A stretch of DNA of 40,359 bases from a virus, in IMG/VR virus record IMGVR_UViG_3300025108_000133, positions 1 to 40,359 of that record; one strand, written 5' to 3'. The translations under genes were made by a program, and so were the position numbers. Shown here piece after piece: positions 28,554-37,554 of the stretch (the first letter of the stretch is position 1; each line of letters begins with the position of its first letter). The notes beneath the pieces are model-generated. The model saw only the letters and a list, made by a program, of their open reading frames with translations. It did no database searches and was not told the DNA's origin.

Positions 28554-30616
28554 CCGCTTTCCCCACTTGTATAGTGAATGGCAATATTACCTAGTTTTGC
28601 TGCACCTGGCTTTGCACAAGTCAGTCTAGGTGCTATGTGAGTGCTGTAACCATTAATAGCCGCCCTACCCAATCCAAAAGTCGTTTTATTAACAGTCGCT
28701 ACTTCCTCAAGAGCAGTAATGTCTTGCGGATCAGTAGCGACACTGACGGTCCAAACATTTTCGCAAGTCACATCAATACTATTGTAATCTTTAAAGGTTG
28801 CCGGACTGCCGCTATCCAAAAACGGCATTTGTACAACAACTTCAGAACTATCGTAAATATTACCGTCTTCACCACCTAATGAGTAAAGTTTATTGCCGCT
28901 TCTGCATAGTGTTTGTCTGCCGTCGTATGCCCACCGATCAACAACAAAACCTGGCTCATATATTGACCACGCAGATACCTTCGATGATGGAAAATAACTA
29001 AAAACATACATCGTTGATCCGATTGCCAGTATATACCGACCATCGCGCTGTTCGAGGGTTGCTTTTGACTTTTCAGCTAACGCCCTATTGTCTTGGATTG
29101 ATTTAACAATAAGCTCGTCAATTGGATTCCCAATATCCCCGACGAAAGCAGCGTTTGAAGAGTCTCGAGAACGTAAACTTCTTAAACCAGATAAAGACAG
29201 GTAAAACACATCGTTTTCGCCAAACTCAACTACACTATCAGGTGCTATAGTTCCTGTGTTTTGAAGAACTTGTATTTGCTGATTTAATGACGGGCTTGGA
29301 TCGACAAACCATATTTGTATTGCTTCTTGCGCTAGTACCGCCAAATTATCAAAGTAAGTAGCCATTGCCTTTAGATCTTCTGATCCACGCGAATGGTTAG
29401 CTAAGTTGATAAATCCAGCACTAAGAGAAGTGTCGTTCCACTCTGTTGGGTCATCGATTGCAGAAAAATGCAGCAAACTATCTGACAATGCATACATTTT
29501 TGTTTTTACTGGCATTACAAACTTGCCCGGGCTGTAAGCGTTTATTGTTGCTGCATCTGCGCCGCCATCTAAGAAATTTTGAGTTGTCGGATCAAAAGCT
29601 GTTGTTACATTGCCAGTTGTTGTAACAGCTACGGTTTTATTGTTGTGGGAAGATGTGCTTTCTTTTGCAATAATATTAACAAAGGCATTAACCGCTGTGG
29701 CCTCGTATTCTGGCGCAGAAGCAAAACTATTAATAGCAGCTGCAACTTGGGTTGCAGTGTAGCTGTGTGACGTTTCCCAAACGACTTGTGACCCTATTAA
29801 GTTTATGCCGTCAACAGTAATGGCTGTGACTGCATTATCAACGCCACCAGACATATGATTTATGTTACCAACCGTAAATGCACCAGTGACTTCCAGTGTT
29901 ACTTGGAAGTTGTTAAAAGAAATACCAACAGAAGGTGCTGTTATTGTGACAACATCACTTGTTGCACTGGCTGTAAAATTACTCGATCCAGTAGTTATGG
30001 CAGCTGCAATATTAGATGCCGTTAAACTGTTTGACCCGTTATGATTTACTGCACTGTCAATAATGTCTACGTTATTTATGCGTAAAAAACGTATTTCATC
30101 GCCTGGATTTGACGTACCACCAGTTATTTGTATTGATGCAGTAGCAGCTGTACCGCCAACACTCCCAGCTGTTATTTGAAAAGTGTTTCTTGCCCTGCCG
30201 TCAAACCAATCTGTAATTCTAGTGCCGTCGTAGTAGTGAAAAATTCTACCATCAGCAAATTGCGCTGCGACATACAATTTACCGTTATAAAACTCTACTG
30301 AATGTACGTTTGTAAGCGCATCACCGCTAGGATGCTGTAGTTGCACATAACTTAAATTAGTCGGGGTATTAGCTGGAAACGTTACGGCTGACGGCGCAGC
30401 TGATCCAAACGTGTAGATCTGACCAGCACCAGCAGCCAAGCCAATTGTGTTCGAGGGTAAATCTACTAGCTCAACAAACGCTGGACGTTTTTCTATTTCA
30501 CCGCCGCGAGTGATGTGTGCGTTTTTAAGCTCAATTAGCGTACCAGGTGGGGCTGTGACGTTCATACGTCTGCGGTCTAACCCACCTCTAAAATCCTCGA
30601 CCAGAACGTAAGGCAT
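28550..30616 (-). CDS. P22 gp10-like tail/stabilisation protein with tandem insert (688 aa)
   Basis: Residues 1-140 (Y-V-L-V-E-D-F-R-G-G-L-D-R-R-R, P-G-T-L-I-E-L-K-N-A-H-I-T-R-G-G-E-I-E-K-R) and the C-terminal part from about 360 (W-F-V-D-P-S, G-L-R-S-L-R-S-R-D-S) resemble head-tail stabilisation proteins that plug the portal (P22 gp10 type). Between them, about 146-258 and 259-355 are two related beta-rich modules, each with T-A-(S/T)-x-(I/V)-A-A-A-I followed by strands and ending (S/D)-G-G-(V/A)-D. The modules look inserted and could decorate the tail. It overlaps the adaptor gene by one base. Confidence 0.72.
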   Translation of the reverse strand: MPYVLVEDFRGGLDRRRMNVTAPPGTLIELKNAHITRGGEIEKRPAFVELVDLPSNTIGLAAGAGQIYTFGSAAPSAVTFPANTPTNLSYVQLQHPSGDALTNVHSVEFYNGKLYVAAQFADGRIFHYYDGTRITDWFDGRARNTFQITAGSVGGTAATASIQITGGTSNPGDEIRFLRINNVDIIDSAVNHNGSNSLTASNIAAAITTGSSNFTASATSDVVTITAPSVGISFNNFQVTLEVTGAFTVGNINHMSGGVDNAVTAITVDGINLIGSQVVWETSHSYTATQVAAAINSFASAPEYEATAVNAFVNIIAKESTSSHNNKTVAVTTTGNVTTAFDPTTQNFLDGGADAATINAYSPGKFVMPVKTKMYALSDSLLHFSAIDDPTEWNDTSLSAGFINLANHSRGSEDLKAMATYFDNLAVLAQEAIQIWFVDPSPSLNQQIQVLQNTGTIAPDSVVEFGENDVFYLSLSGLRSLRSRDSSNAAFVGDIGNPIDELIVKSIQDNRALAEKSKATLEQRDGRYILAIGSTMYVFSYFPSSKVSAWSIYEPGFVVDRWAYDGRQTLCRSGNKLYSLGGEDGNIYDSSEVVVQMPFLDSGSPATFKDYNSIDVTCENVWTVSVATDPQDITALEEVATVNKTTFGLGRAAINGYSTHIAPRLTCAKPGAAKLGNIAIHYTSGESG

Positions 30617-31332
30617 TAGCTACCACCCGTGGTCGCAATCAAGGGTGGCCCTTTTGGTTTGTACATCCCTTCTGGTTCACCACCACCAATTACAAAAGTC
30701 TCTGTTTTACTCATACGCGCTTTTAGTCGAGCGTAATGTGCTTGTGCAGCTGCTAGTTTGTTTTGCGCGTCACCTTGTTTCTGCCGTGATAATATTTCAG
30801 CAGCAGAATAAAGAATTATAAGTTGATCGTCTAAATCAGCTGTGTCTGCTTCAGCAACAAATGGTGTGAGATTGCGAATACCGTATATTCTAATGCTATC
30901 CGTGCCAGTTGTGGCATTTGAATTGTTTGCTGGTATCGGCCAAAACTCTATTTGATTGTTTTCGTAAGTATCAAACCGCCTTATTGGTGAAGATCTTATA
31001 CCTCGATCACTGTCATGCTGGTTGTATTCTTGCGCTCCAACACCGTAATGAAGCTTAGTCCAATAATCACCATGCTTTGTTTCTATACGCTCTATGCGCT
31101 CAAATACTAATCCATCAGGTACATCATAATATCGCTGACCAGCATTTATTGTTATGTCACGGGTAATACGCAAAAACGGCCAGCTATAGTCTTCCCATAG
31201 CCGCCGTTGTGTGCGCTGCAACATATTAATAAATACATCTCGCGTTGCTTTACCCAAATTAGGCTGTAGCGAGTGACCAACTTCTGCTCGTAAATCGGTT
31301 ACAAGTTGACCTAATGATGTACCTCTAGCCAT
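30616..31332 (-). CDS. Head-tail adaptor protein (238 aa)
   Basis: A 238-residue protein: an N-terminal helical region (L-G-Q-L-V-T-D-L-R-A-E-V-G-H-S), then R-T-Q-R-R-L-W-E-D-Y-S-W-P-F-L, a beta section with Q-R-Y-Y-D-V-P-D-G-L and I-E-F-W-P-I-P, and helical C-terminus A-E-I-L-S-R-Q-K-Q-G-D-A. The L-W-x-D-Y-x-W-P-F-L motif is common in podovirus adaptor (P22 gp4 / tail-tubular A-like) proteins that dock on the portal. Position between capsid and gp10-like genes agrees. Confidence 0.7.
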   Translation of the reverse strand: MARGTSLGQLVTDLRAEVGHSLQPNLGKATRDVFINMLQRTQRRLWEDYSWPFLRITRDITINAGQRYYDVPDGLVFERIERIETKHGDYWTKLHYGVGAQEYNQHDSDRGIRSSPIRRFDTYENNQIEFWPIPANNSNATTGTDSIRIYGIRNLTPFVAEADTADLDDQLIILYSAAEILSRQKQGDAQNKLAAAQAHYARLKARMSKTETFVIGGGEPEGMYKPKGPPLIATTGGS

Positions 31333-31335
31333 TTA

Positions 31336-31752
31336 CTATTCCTCGACATATGCCTCGTTTTTTTCTGTGCTGGGATCGTCGGCAATAAAATGTCCGTTTT
31401 CATCCCGTGCGCGTTTACGAGTGGTTTTCTTTTTTACTGGCTTCTTTTTCTCTGGCTTAAACGTGGGATCTAGCAACTCTGCCGGAACACGGGCTGCTTC
31501 TAATGTGTTTGGAAGATCTCCGAACTGATTAAACAAACCGACAACTTTACCATCGCCATAAAACTCGCCTAATCGATTTCTCTCTTGATCCATTGTCGCA
31601 TCAAGCTCACCATTTACTCTAATATTTGTAACGGCATCGTCGCCGTGGATGGATTGCAACAGCATTATTTCAGCTGGTGTCACCATTGTTTTTGGTACAA
31701 CGCTGCGAATGTCTCCCCCAATCGCCACTGTACATGAACATTTTTCAAACAT
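31336..31752 (-). CDS. Head-region protein of unknown function (138 aa)
   Basis: A 138-residue protein starting M-F-E-K-C-S-C-T-V-A-I-G-G-D. Residues 1-85 are compact (V-T-P-A-E-I-M-L-L-Q-S-I-H-G-D-D-A-V). The C-terminal 50 residues are highly basic then acidic (K-K-K-P-V-K-K-K-T-T-R-K-R-A-R ... E-E). It is consistently placed after the capsid gene in phages of this style and may be a minor head or decoration protein. The basic tail could contact DNA. A good ribosome binding site (AGGAGGAAAG) precedes the ATG. Confidence 0.65.
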   Translation of the reverse strand: MFEKCSCTVAIGGDIRSVVPKTMVTPAEIMLLQSIHGDDAVTNIRVNGELDATMDQERNRLGEFYGDGKVVGLFNQFGDLPNTLEAARVPAELLDPTFKPEKKKPVKKKTTRKRARDENGHFIADDPSTEKNEAYVEE

Positions 31753-31772
31753 ACTTTCCTCCTGGTTGATCG

Positions 31773-31790
31773 GAGGGCGCGAACGCCCCC
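31773..31790 (-). terminator. Stem-loop after the major capsid gene
   Basis: On the minus strand GGGGGCG-TTCG-CGCCCTC forms a 7-bp GC-rich stem (one G-T pair) with a four-base loop, 10 bases after the capsid stop. No T-run follows, so it is likely an attenuator or a 3' stabilising/processing structure and not a full terminator, raising capsid mRNA relative to downstream genes. Confidence 0.5.
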
Positions 31791-31800
31791 CTTGGTTAAA

Positions 31801-32853
31801 TTAAGAAATTTCGTAAACACCGTGGCAATTCAGCTGTGTTGCTGAAAGTGCTGCGGTAGTTGTAATCGCACGATACATAACGTACTGGTCAGCTGGTCTA
31901 GCTGGTGAGTGACGTTTCATCTTCTCGCCGTCCATGTAGTACATGCACAATTTTGAGGTATCGATGATGTAGCATCGCTTGCTTGGCGTTTTGCCAGAAA
32001 TGGTCAAATCGTCCATAGTAGGATCATAAGCAAAAGTAAGACCGTTATAGTTGATCTCACCCATACTAATGTCCTGATTTCTTGCAAAACCAGTGTTACT
32101 ATAGTTACCGTTTCTGCGTAGTTCGTCTGCAAGACGATCTAAGAAAGCAGAACCACAAACAGCAATGTTTGGTTTTCCGCCAAAACGCTTCAACTGACGC
32201 ATTTCTGAATGTAGAGTTTCAATCAACTCTTGCCCAGTAGCAGATGTTGTAATTGCTACATTTGCTCGGTTTCTCCACCAGGTATTAGATACTGTGGACA
32301 ATCCGCCAACTGTTGTACCAGAAGCTGTTGGATCATCGAGAACCAAAGTCTGAATACCAGCAATTGCATTTGCGTCGGCTGTACCATCGCCATAAAGAAA
32401 ATCATTCATGCCTCTAGAATAACCTTCCATCATATCGTCCAGCTTATCTTGAAAAAGATTAGCTAAGACTGTTTGATCGCGGCCTGAGTGATTGCTAACA
32501 CCAGCTGATGTTGTGCTTTCAGTAACGCTAATACCGTCCTTTTTAAGTTCGGTTAGTGTTAATGAAATACCAGCGTGATGCTCTTTCCATGCGTAGTTAG
32601 CACGTTTAATGTTTGCTGGATTTGCATAAGTCACTGTATCGTTATGCGTATATCCAGAAACGGTTGTTGTGTATGTGCCTTTAACACCTACACTGAGCTC
32701 GCCCTTCCCACCTGGAAAAGTTTTAGCACCTGAGTCCATTGCTTTTAACAATGGTTTGTCTTGTAAAGACTGCGAGTAGACATTGCCTTTATCGATGTAA
32801 TAATCGAGTGCGGCATTGGCTATGTTCGCAAGTTCGGCTGATGAAAAAGCCAT
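31801..32853 (-). CDS. Major capsid protein (350 aa)
   Basis: A 350-residue protein starting M-A-F-S-S-A-E-L-A-N-I-A-N-A-A-L. It includes D-K-P-L-L-K-A-M, H-S-E-M-R-Q-L-K-R-F-G-G-K-P, M-G-E-I-N-Y-N-G-L-T-F-A-Y-D-P-T and the C-terminal H-S-P-A-R-P-A-D-Q-Y-V-M-Y-R-A ... L-N-C-H-G-V-Y-E-I-S, which I recognise as a major capsid family of marine podo- and siphoviruses. It presumably adopts the HK97 fold. It follows the scaffold gene by 20 bases and shares its promoter. No N-terminal prohead protease site or capsid protease gene is evident, consistent with a separate scaffold. Confidence 0.85.
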   Translation of the reverse strand: MAFSSAELANIANAALDYYIDKGNVYSQSLQDKPLLKAMDSGAKTFPGGKGELSVGVKGTYTTTVSGYTHNDTVTYANPANIKRANYAWKEHHAGISLTLTELKKDGISVTESTTSAGVSNHSGRDQTVLANLFQDKLDDMMEGYSRGMNDFLYGDGTADANAIAGIQTLVLDDPTASGTTVGGLSTVSNTWWRNRANVAITTSATGQELIETLHSEMRQLKRFGGKPNIAVCGSAFLDRLADELRRNGNYSNTGFARNQDISMGEINYNGLTFAYDPTMDDLTISGKTPSKRCYIIDTSKLCMYYMDGEKMKRHSPARPADQYVMYRAITTTAALSATQLNCHGVYEIS

Positions 32854-32873
32854 TTTACTTTCCTAACATAATT

Positions 32874-33836
32874 TTAGGAGTTCCCCATTGCCGCTGCAAT
32901 CGCTTCCTGTAACGATTGTGGTTCGGGCGCTGGGCTACCTCCAAGTTTACCACCAGACGCAGTTTTCATAGAAGGTCGATTACCAAATTTAGCATTAAAT
33001 TTTTGGTTCACTTGGTCATAAGCACTTTGCGCCAATTGAATTGCTTCTTGTGGCGTTTGTGCGGTCTGTCCTCGTTCGGCAATCATCGATCTAACTCTTG
33101 CGTCAATTAAGTCTTCTTTGAGGTCATAATCAGGGTCGCTTGCTCGGGTGTTTTCTTCCCAATCAGTTACAGTTTCAGCTAAATAATTAATTTGCTGTTG
33201 CTGCACTTGTGCATTTTGTTGCTGCAACATCATCTCGTTCTGTTGCTTCTGCCTTGCGGCTTCTGCTCTAGCTCGAGACAATTCCCGTCCAGCATCTTCG
33301 TCCAAATAACCATCATCAACTCGGGTCTGAATGTCTTGTGGCATAACAATGCCAGCCGCTTGGGATAATTGCTGCACATAAGGTTTTAATGCTGTTAATG
33401 CTGCCATTGGGTCAGATTTCATTTTAACCATAATATCTAAACCAATTGCCGCTTCGTCACCTGACAAATTATTTGTTGCCAGATAATTTTGCATTACATC
33501 AAATTTCTGTGCGCTTTCCTTTGCTTCATTCCTTTGTTGAACAAGTTCTTTAAAACGAGGGTGCTTGTGAAACGGTAAATTAGAATAATCTTCTTCCTGA
33601 TCTGCAAACTCAACATCTGCATCACTTTCCGTAGATTCCGCTGCAACTTCATCCCTTTCTACTTCCTCACTCTCAGAGTGCGACTCTGGTTCTTCTTCGG
33701 GTTGAGCAGCGTCCTTAATGACACTAAGCAAATCCGCTTCAGTTTCGCTTTCAACGGGTGACGACTCCGCCTTTTCGTCCTCGATTATATCGTCGGCCTC
33801 GGTGGACGTTTCCGATTCCGTGGTTTCATCAACCAT
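32874..33836 (-). CDS. Scaffolding protein (320 aa)
   Basis: A 320-residue, very acidic N-terminal half (E-T-S-T-E-A-D-D-I-I-E-D-E-K-A-E) followed by a Gln-rich coiled coil (about 190-225: Q-K-Q-Q-N-E-M-M-L-Q-Q-Q-N-A-Q). The C-terminus (Q-S-L-Q-E-A-I-A-A-A-M-G) is short, helical and typical of the capsid-binding helix of scaffolds. It would guide procapsid assembly and then leave the head. It lies directly upstream of the capsid gene and downstream of the portal, the standard order. Confidence 0.85.
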   Translation of the reverse strand: MVDETTESETSTEADDIIEDEKAESSPVESETEADLLSVIKDAAQPEEEPESHSESEEVERDEVAAESTESDADVEFADQEEDYSNLPFHKHPRFKELVQQRNEAKESAQKFDVMQNYLATNNLSGDEAAIGLDIMVKMKSDPMAALTALKPYVQQLSQAAGIVMPQDIQTRVDDGYLDEDAGRELSRARAEAARQKQQNEMMLQQQNAQVQQQQINYLAETVTDWEENTRASDPDYDLKEDLIDARVRSMIAERGQTAQTPQEAIQLAQSAYDQVNQKFNAKFGNRPSMKTASGGKLGGSPAPEPQSLQEAIAAAMGNS

Positions 33837-33860
33837 ATTAGCGTCCTTCCTTCTATCTGC

Positions 33861-33889
33861 ATTTTACCTCTGTTGATCGTAACAATCAA
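33861..33889 (-). promoter_or_regulatory. Sigma70-type promoter (minus strand) before scaffold/capsid
   Basis: On the minus strand TTGATT (33889-33884), a 17-base spacer and TAAAAT (33866-33861), starting transcription near 33854, about 18 bases before the scaffold ATG. The -35 is embedded in GTTGATTG, as at 4864-4892. The spacer includes ATCAACA, giving a perfect inverted repeat TGTTGAT-n7-ATCAACA (33871-33891), possibly a regulator site. It would boost scaffold and capsid expression inside the late unit. Confidence 0.68.
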
Positions 33890-33903
33890 CAAACAGCAAA
33901 AAA

Positions 33904-35973
33904 TTACTGGTTATTCGCCCCCATTGGTGCAACACCTCCCGAACCAGAGGGCAATTGTCTAGGCGCGTTATCCGCACCTCCTCCTGGCACACCAGCTAAC
34001 GCTGGATCACCAGTTCCTTGTCCTTGCCCCTGGTTCATAGAGACAATTGAAGGAATTTTGTCTGTAAACGCTGAGTCAAGATCAAGCTTGTCATCAAGAC
34101 GTTTTAACAATTCTTTTGCTAACCATTTTGGATCAATACCAGGAATTTGCAGCAAGAACGGCATGATCCGTTCTATGTTTGCTAGTTCAGCAGCGCGATT
34201 AGGTTTACCCGTTGATCCAGCCTCGATCTCTAGAAATACTTCTTCCATAATCTGATCTCTGGTCATTTCCGGCCACACCGCGCCATTACCTACAATCTTA
34301 ACTACCTCTTCTCTGCCAAGATTTGCTAATAACACTTGACCAGCTGCACGGGTAATCTCTGACATAAAGCTATCAAGTTCATCGACATTCGCACCCAAGC
34401 TAGACATTCTTGCGCTTTCGGCAATCGATGTCTCTGTAGCCGTCGCTTTTGACAAACCACCAAAGCTGCTTTCTTGAGCTCCAACAACCAGCTGAATATC
34501 GTCAAAAATTGTACGAACTTCGTATAAATTAGGATCTATTCCAATCTGACCTACGGGCTGGATAACGTCATTTACTTTTTGACCAGCCGCCAAGGCTTGT
34601 AACTCGATTACGGCATTAGCTGGGTGCGTTGCCAACTTTTCTTTATCGTGATCCTCTAAAACACCAGCTGGTGCTGCATACTTCGGTCTGTTTGCCCTTC
34701 GATGTTCCCTTAATCCCTGCCTTGCTCGATTATATTCATGCTGCATCGGCAGCAGCAAACTAATGTCGCTGGGTGGGTATAAGTGATCTTTATGCTCAAC
34801 CTCGTTAAAGACAAGAGCAAATATCGGCCAGAACGTTTCGACGTTTACTGGTGGCGCTGTAGGTTCACGCAAAAAGTCTGGGTGTCCATCTGCAACCACA
34901 TACTGCACACCCGTCTTTCTATCGTATACTTCGTAAACTTGTGCTAATCCTTTCGGCGCACCTTCGCCAGAAATACCATCGTAAGACGTTGATAGCTTGT
35001 TGGCATCACCATGACCAATCAAGCGACCTTTCATGTCATACGTTTTATATGAATTTTTTAGGTCAACGTCGTATATTTCTTTTATTTCATCTGGCGTAAG
35101 ATATAGCTCATGTGCAACCCACTCGCATCCAACAAAACCACGCAACTGGCGGCATCTAGGATCAATGATAACCGAATTTGCTTCTGGAAAATCAAACACA
35201 AGTCCCTCGCGGATCGTCACCATTGGTTCTTCAAGTAACGCTTGCATAGACAACATAAGTTCTTCGATCTGTGGATCGTCTTTTTGTATTTCACCTTCAG
35301 CCGCTTGCTCAGTAACTCGACGCATAAAATCTATCTGTGCTTGAACATCTGCAATCTTAGCAGCAACCTCTGGCGCTCGATCAATGTCACGCTGAAACCC
35401 AACTTTTACAAAACCAACACCAGTAGTAACTACACGACGCACTAAAGCTTTCATTTGAGATTTAAAGGCTGGCTGCTGCTCCTTCATGTAATATTCAAAA
35501 AGATTTTCTAATGTTTTAGCAACATTATCGAGCATTTTGTTTTGTGTTTTACCAGCCGTGTAATCTTGAATAATGTTTGCTGCCGCTGGTGGAACAGGCA
35601 ACCCAGTATTAGCAGCTTGCTCGGAAGTCATAAACGCTTGAGCAAGTGTATCAGCTTCCCCATCCCAAAACTGGTAGCTCATTCTATTCCGTCTTTTAGC
35701 TACCGCCTTGGGGTTTTTAGCGTACAACTGTGCTGTTCGTTGCTGCACATGACGCTGTAATATGTTGGCTACATAATTTTCGTCAGACCATTTTGTATCT
35801 TCAAAGCCATTCAGTGCAGCATCCATATCGCGCTTCATGGTTGTAAATGATTTTTTGTGAAATTCTTTGGCGTGTTTAATTCTTGCCAACCATTGATTTA
35901 CTAGCGCCTTGCGACGTTCTGTTGGTTCTGGCTTGTCTACGTCTGTCGTAGTTATCGTCATTTCTTCGTGCAT
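33904..35973 (-). CDS. Portal protein (689 aa)
   Basis: A 689-residue protein beginning M-H-E-E-M-T-I-T-T-T-D-V, adjacent to TerL (ATG follows its stop directly). Family-like segments include W-L-A-R-I-K-H-A-K-E-F-H-K-K-S-F, Y-V-A-N-I-L-Q-R-H-V-Q-Q-R-T-A-Q-L-Y-A-K-N-P-K, V-I-I-D-P-R-C-R, L-L-P-M-Q-H-E-Y-N-R-A-R-Q-G, and a Gly/Ala-rich tail. The N-terminal Y-A-K-N-P-K-A-x-x-K and the D-P-R-x-R segments are typical of podovirus portals. It forms the dodecameric DNA gate and nucleates assembly with scaffold. Confidence 0.85.
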   Translation of the reverse strand: MHEEMTITTTDVDKPEPTERRKALVNQWLARIKHAKEFHKKSFTTMKRDMDAALNGFEDTKWSDENYVANILQRHVQQRTAQLYAKNPKAVAKRRNRMSYQFWDGEADTLAQAFMTSEQAANTGLPVPPAAANIIQDYTAGKTQNKMLDNVAKTLENLFEYYMKEQQPAFKSQMKALVRRVVTTGVGFVKVGFQRDIDRAPEVAAKIADVQAQIDFMRRVTEQAAEGEIQKDDPQIEELMLSMQALLEEPMVTIREGLVFDFPEANSVIIDPRCRQLRGFVGCEWVAHELYLTPDEIKEIYDVDLKNSYKTYDMKGRLIGHGDANKLSTSYDGISGEGAPKGLAQVYEVYDRKTGVQYVVADGHPDFLREPTAPPVNVETFWPIFALVFNEVEHKDHLYPPSDISLLLPMQHEYNRARQGLREHRRANRPKYAAPAGVLEDHDKEKLATHPANAVIELQALAAGQKVNDVIQPVGQIGIDPNLYEVRTIFDDIQLVVGAQESSFGGLSKATATETSIAESARMSSLGANVDELDSFMSEITRAAGQVLLANLGREEVVKIVGNGAVWPEMTRDQIMEEVFLEIEAGSTGKPNRAAELANIERIMPFLLQIPGIDPKWLAKELLKRLDDKLDLDSAFTDKIPSIVSMNQGQGQGTGDPALAGVPGGGADNAPRQLPSGSGGVAPMGANNQ

Positions 35974-37554
35974 TTACCAACCACCTGTTTTTACATTCAT
36001 AAAGTCTTGCTTTTTTCTTAAAGCAGCATCCCACTTAACCCAAGCCAGAGTGCCGACCTTTGGCGTACTTGTTGTTTTTACTATACCACCACCAGGCGTA
36101 GTAAGTCGAGCCAAACCCATACCTATCCACGCAAGGGTATCTACAAAGTCATCATGGCGACCATTTGGAAACTTTAATATCTCGTCGGTGGCTTTTTGTG
36201 TCCAGACTGATTGCTTTGGAAATAGCACCTTATTCATTGCAATACGACCTAAGATCGATTGCGCTCTTTGAACTTTATTGGCTACTGGCGTTACTTCCTC
36301 GATACGACAATATATTCGTTCTTCTGCCATGCGCTTACGCAAAAACGGGCCAATAGCTTTAGAAATATGACCTTTTTCTGCCCACCAGATAAGAGGCTTC
36401 CATTTCTTTATTAATCCCAGCATGGCATCGACCACTTTATCTGTAGGCTGCTTTTCCCACCAAGTATCGAGCAAATATATATCGTCGTTCTGATCTACGC
36501 CTACTATCAGCAAGCACGTTGCGTCATTTCTAGTTCTATCGACACCAACCGCATGATCGCTGGCCGCATATATCCTTAAATCTTTTGGTGCATCTTTGCG
36601 ATTATAATATTTTATATTTTCTCTGCGAAACAAATCACCATCTTCGGGCGTAGGACGGCCTTGGTACAATGCGCTAAAGCCTCGAGAGTCCAAACGCCTT
36701 TGGGCTTCCATGAACTCCATATCAAATCGATCCGGCCACAACAGTTCGCCAACCTCTCGACCCAATGGGTCATCTTCTTCCGCTAATGCTGGTAAATTAA
36801 TAATCTTCCACTTTGCAGCTTCTTCTGGGCTATAGTGTGGATTAGTGGGGTCAGTCAGTCTGCCGATTAGATCATCTTCGTGCCACCTAGTTTGCACAAT
36901 GACAATCGATGCTGATGCAGTCATTAGACGGGTCATAAGCACCTGGGTGAACCACTGCCATAGCTGTTCGCGCAACGTCGGGCTGTTAGCCTCAATGCTA
37001 TCCTTGATCGGATCATCGAGAATAACAAAATCACCGCCTCGACCAGTGATAGATCCCCCTCGCCCAACAAATACTGACATACCGCCAGATCCAGTTTGTA
37101 TTCTAGATTTACTTGCACCACCTTTTCGCAACCCAAAGCTCGGGAAAACGTGCTTATACTGAGGCAACATCATTATATTACGCACATCTGCACCGAAATC
37201 TTTGGCAAAATCTTCGTTATATGTGGCAAAAATTACGTTTCTGTACGGATCTCGACCTTGCAACCAAGGCACAAATCGACGCGATATTAGTTCAGATTTA
37301 CCGTGTCTGGGCGGCATCGAGACTATTAATCGCGGGATATGCCCCTTTTCTACCTTCTCGAGAACCTTTGCTAACGCTCGATGGTGCTTTGCATCCTTAA
37401 ACATACTTTCGTCAATGTTTTCTGGATCATCCGCATCTGGCATGGTGTACTTAACAAAGTCGATAAAGCTTGTGCGGCACTCAATAGCTCTCTTTTGCCG
37501 CTTTGCAGCAGCAATCTTATTCTCTAGCTCATTAAGTACCTTGGCGTTACTCAT
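35974..37554 (-). CDS. terL: Terminase large subunit (526 aa)
   Basis: A packaging ATPase-nuclease. Walker A is P-P-R-H-G-K-S-E (81-88), Walker B F-V-I-L-D-D-P (176-182), and the coupling motif Q-T-R-W-H-E-D-D (221-228). The nuclease domain has S-D-H-A-V-G (D333), a central acidic residue in W-W-A-E-K-G (E393), and the C-terminal H-D-D-F-V-D (467-472). Full length for the Terminase_6 type. It powers DNA entry through the portal and cuts concatemers; the cut style (cos or headful) cannot be read from the protein alone. It overlaps the endolysin stop by 8 bases. Confidence 0.93.
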   Translation of the reverse strand: MSNAKVLNELENKIAAAKRQKRAIECRTSFIDFVKYTMPDADDPENIDESMFKDAKHHRALAKVLEKVEKGHIPRLIVSMPPRHGKSELISRRFVPWLQGRDPYRNVIFATYNEDFAKDFGADVRNIMMLPQYKHVFPSFGLRKGGASKSRIQTGSGGMSVFVGRGGSITGRGGDFVILDDPIKDSIEANSPTLREQLWQWFTQVLMTRLMTASASIVIVQTRWHEDDLIGRLTDPTNPHYSPEEAAKWKIINLPALAEEDDPLGREVGELLWPDRFDMEFMEAQRRLDSRGFSALYQGRPTPEDGDLFRRENIKYYNRKDAPKDLRIYAASDHAVGVDRTRNDATCLLIVGVDQNDDIYLLDTWWEKQPTDKVVDAMLGLIKKWKPLIWWAEKGHISKAIGPFLRKRMAEERIYCRIEEVTPVANKVQRAQSILGRIAMNKVLFPKQSVWTQKATDEILKFPNGRHDDFVDTLAWIGMGLARLTTPGGGIVKTTSTPKVGTLAWVKWDAALRKKQDFMNVKTGGW

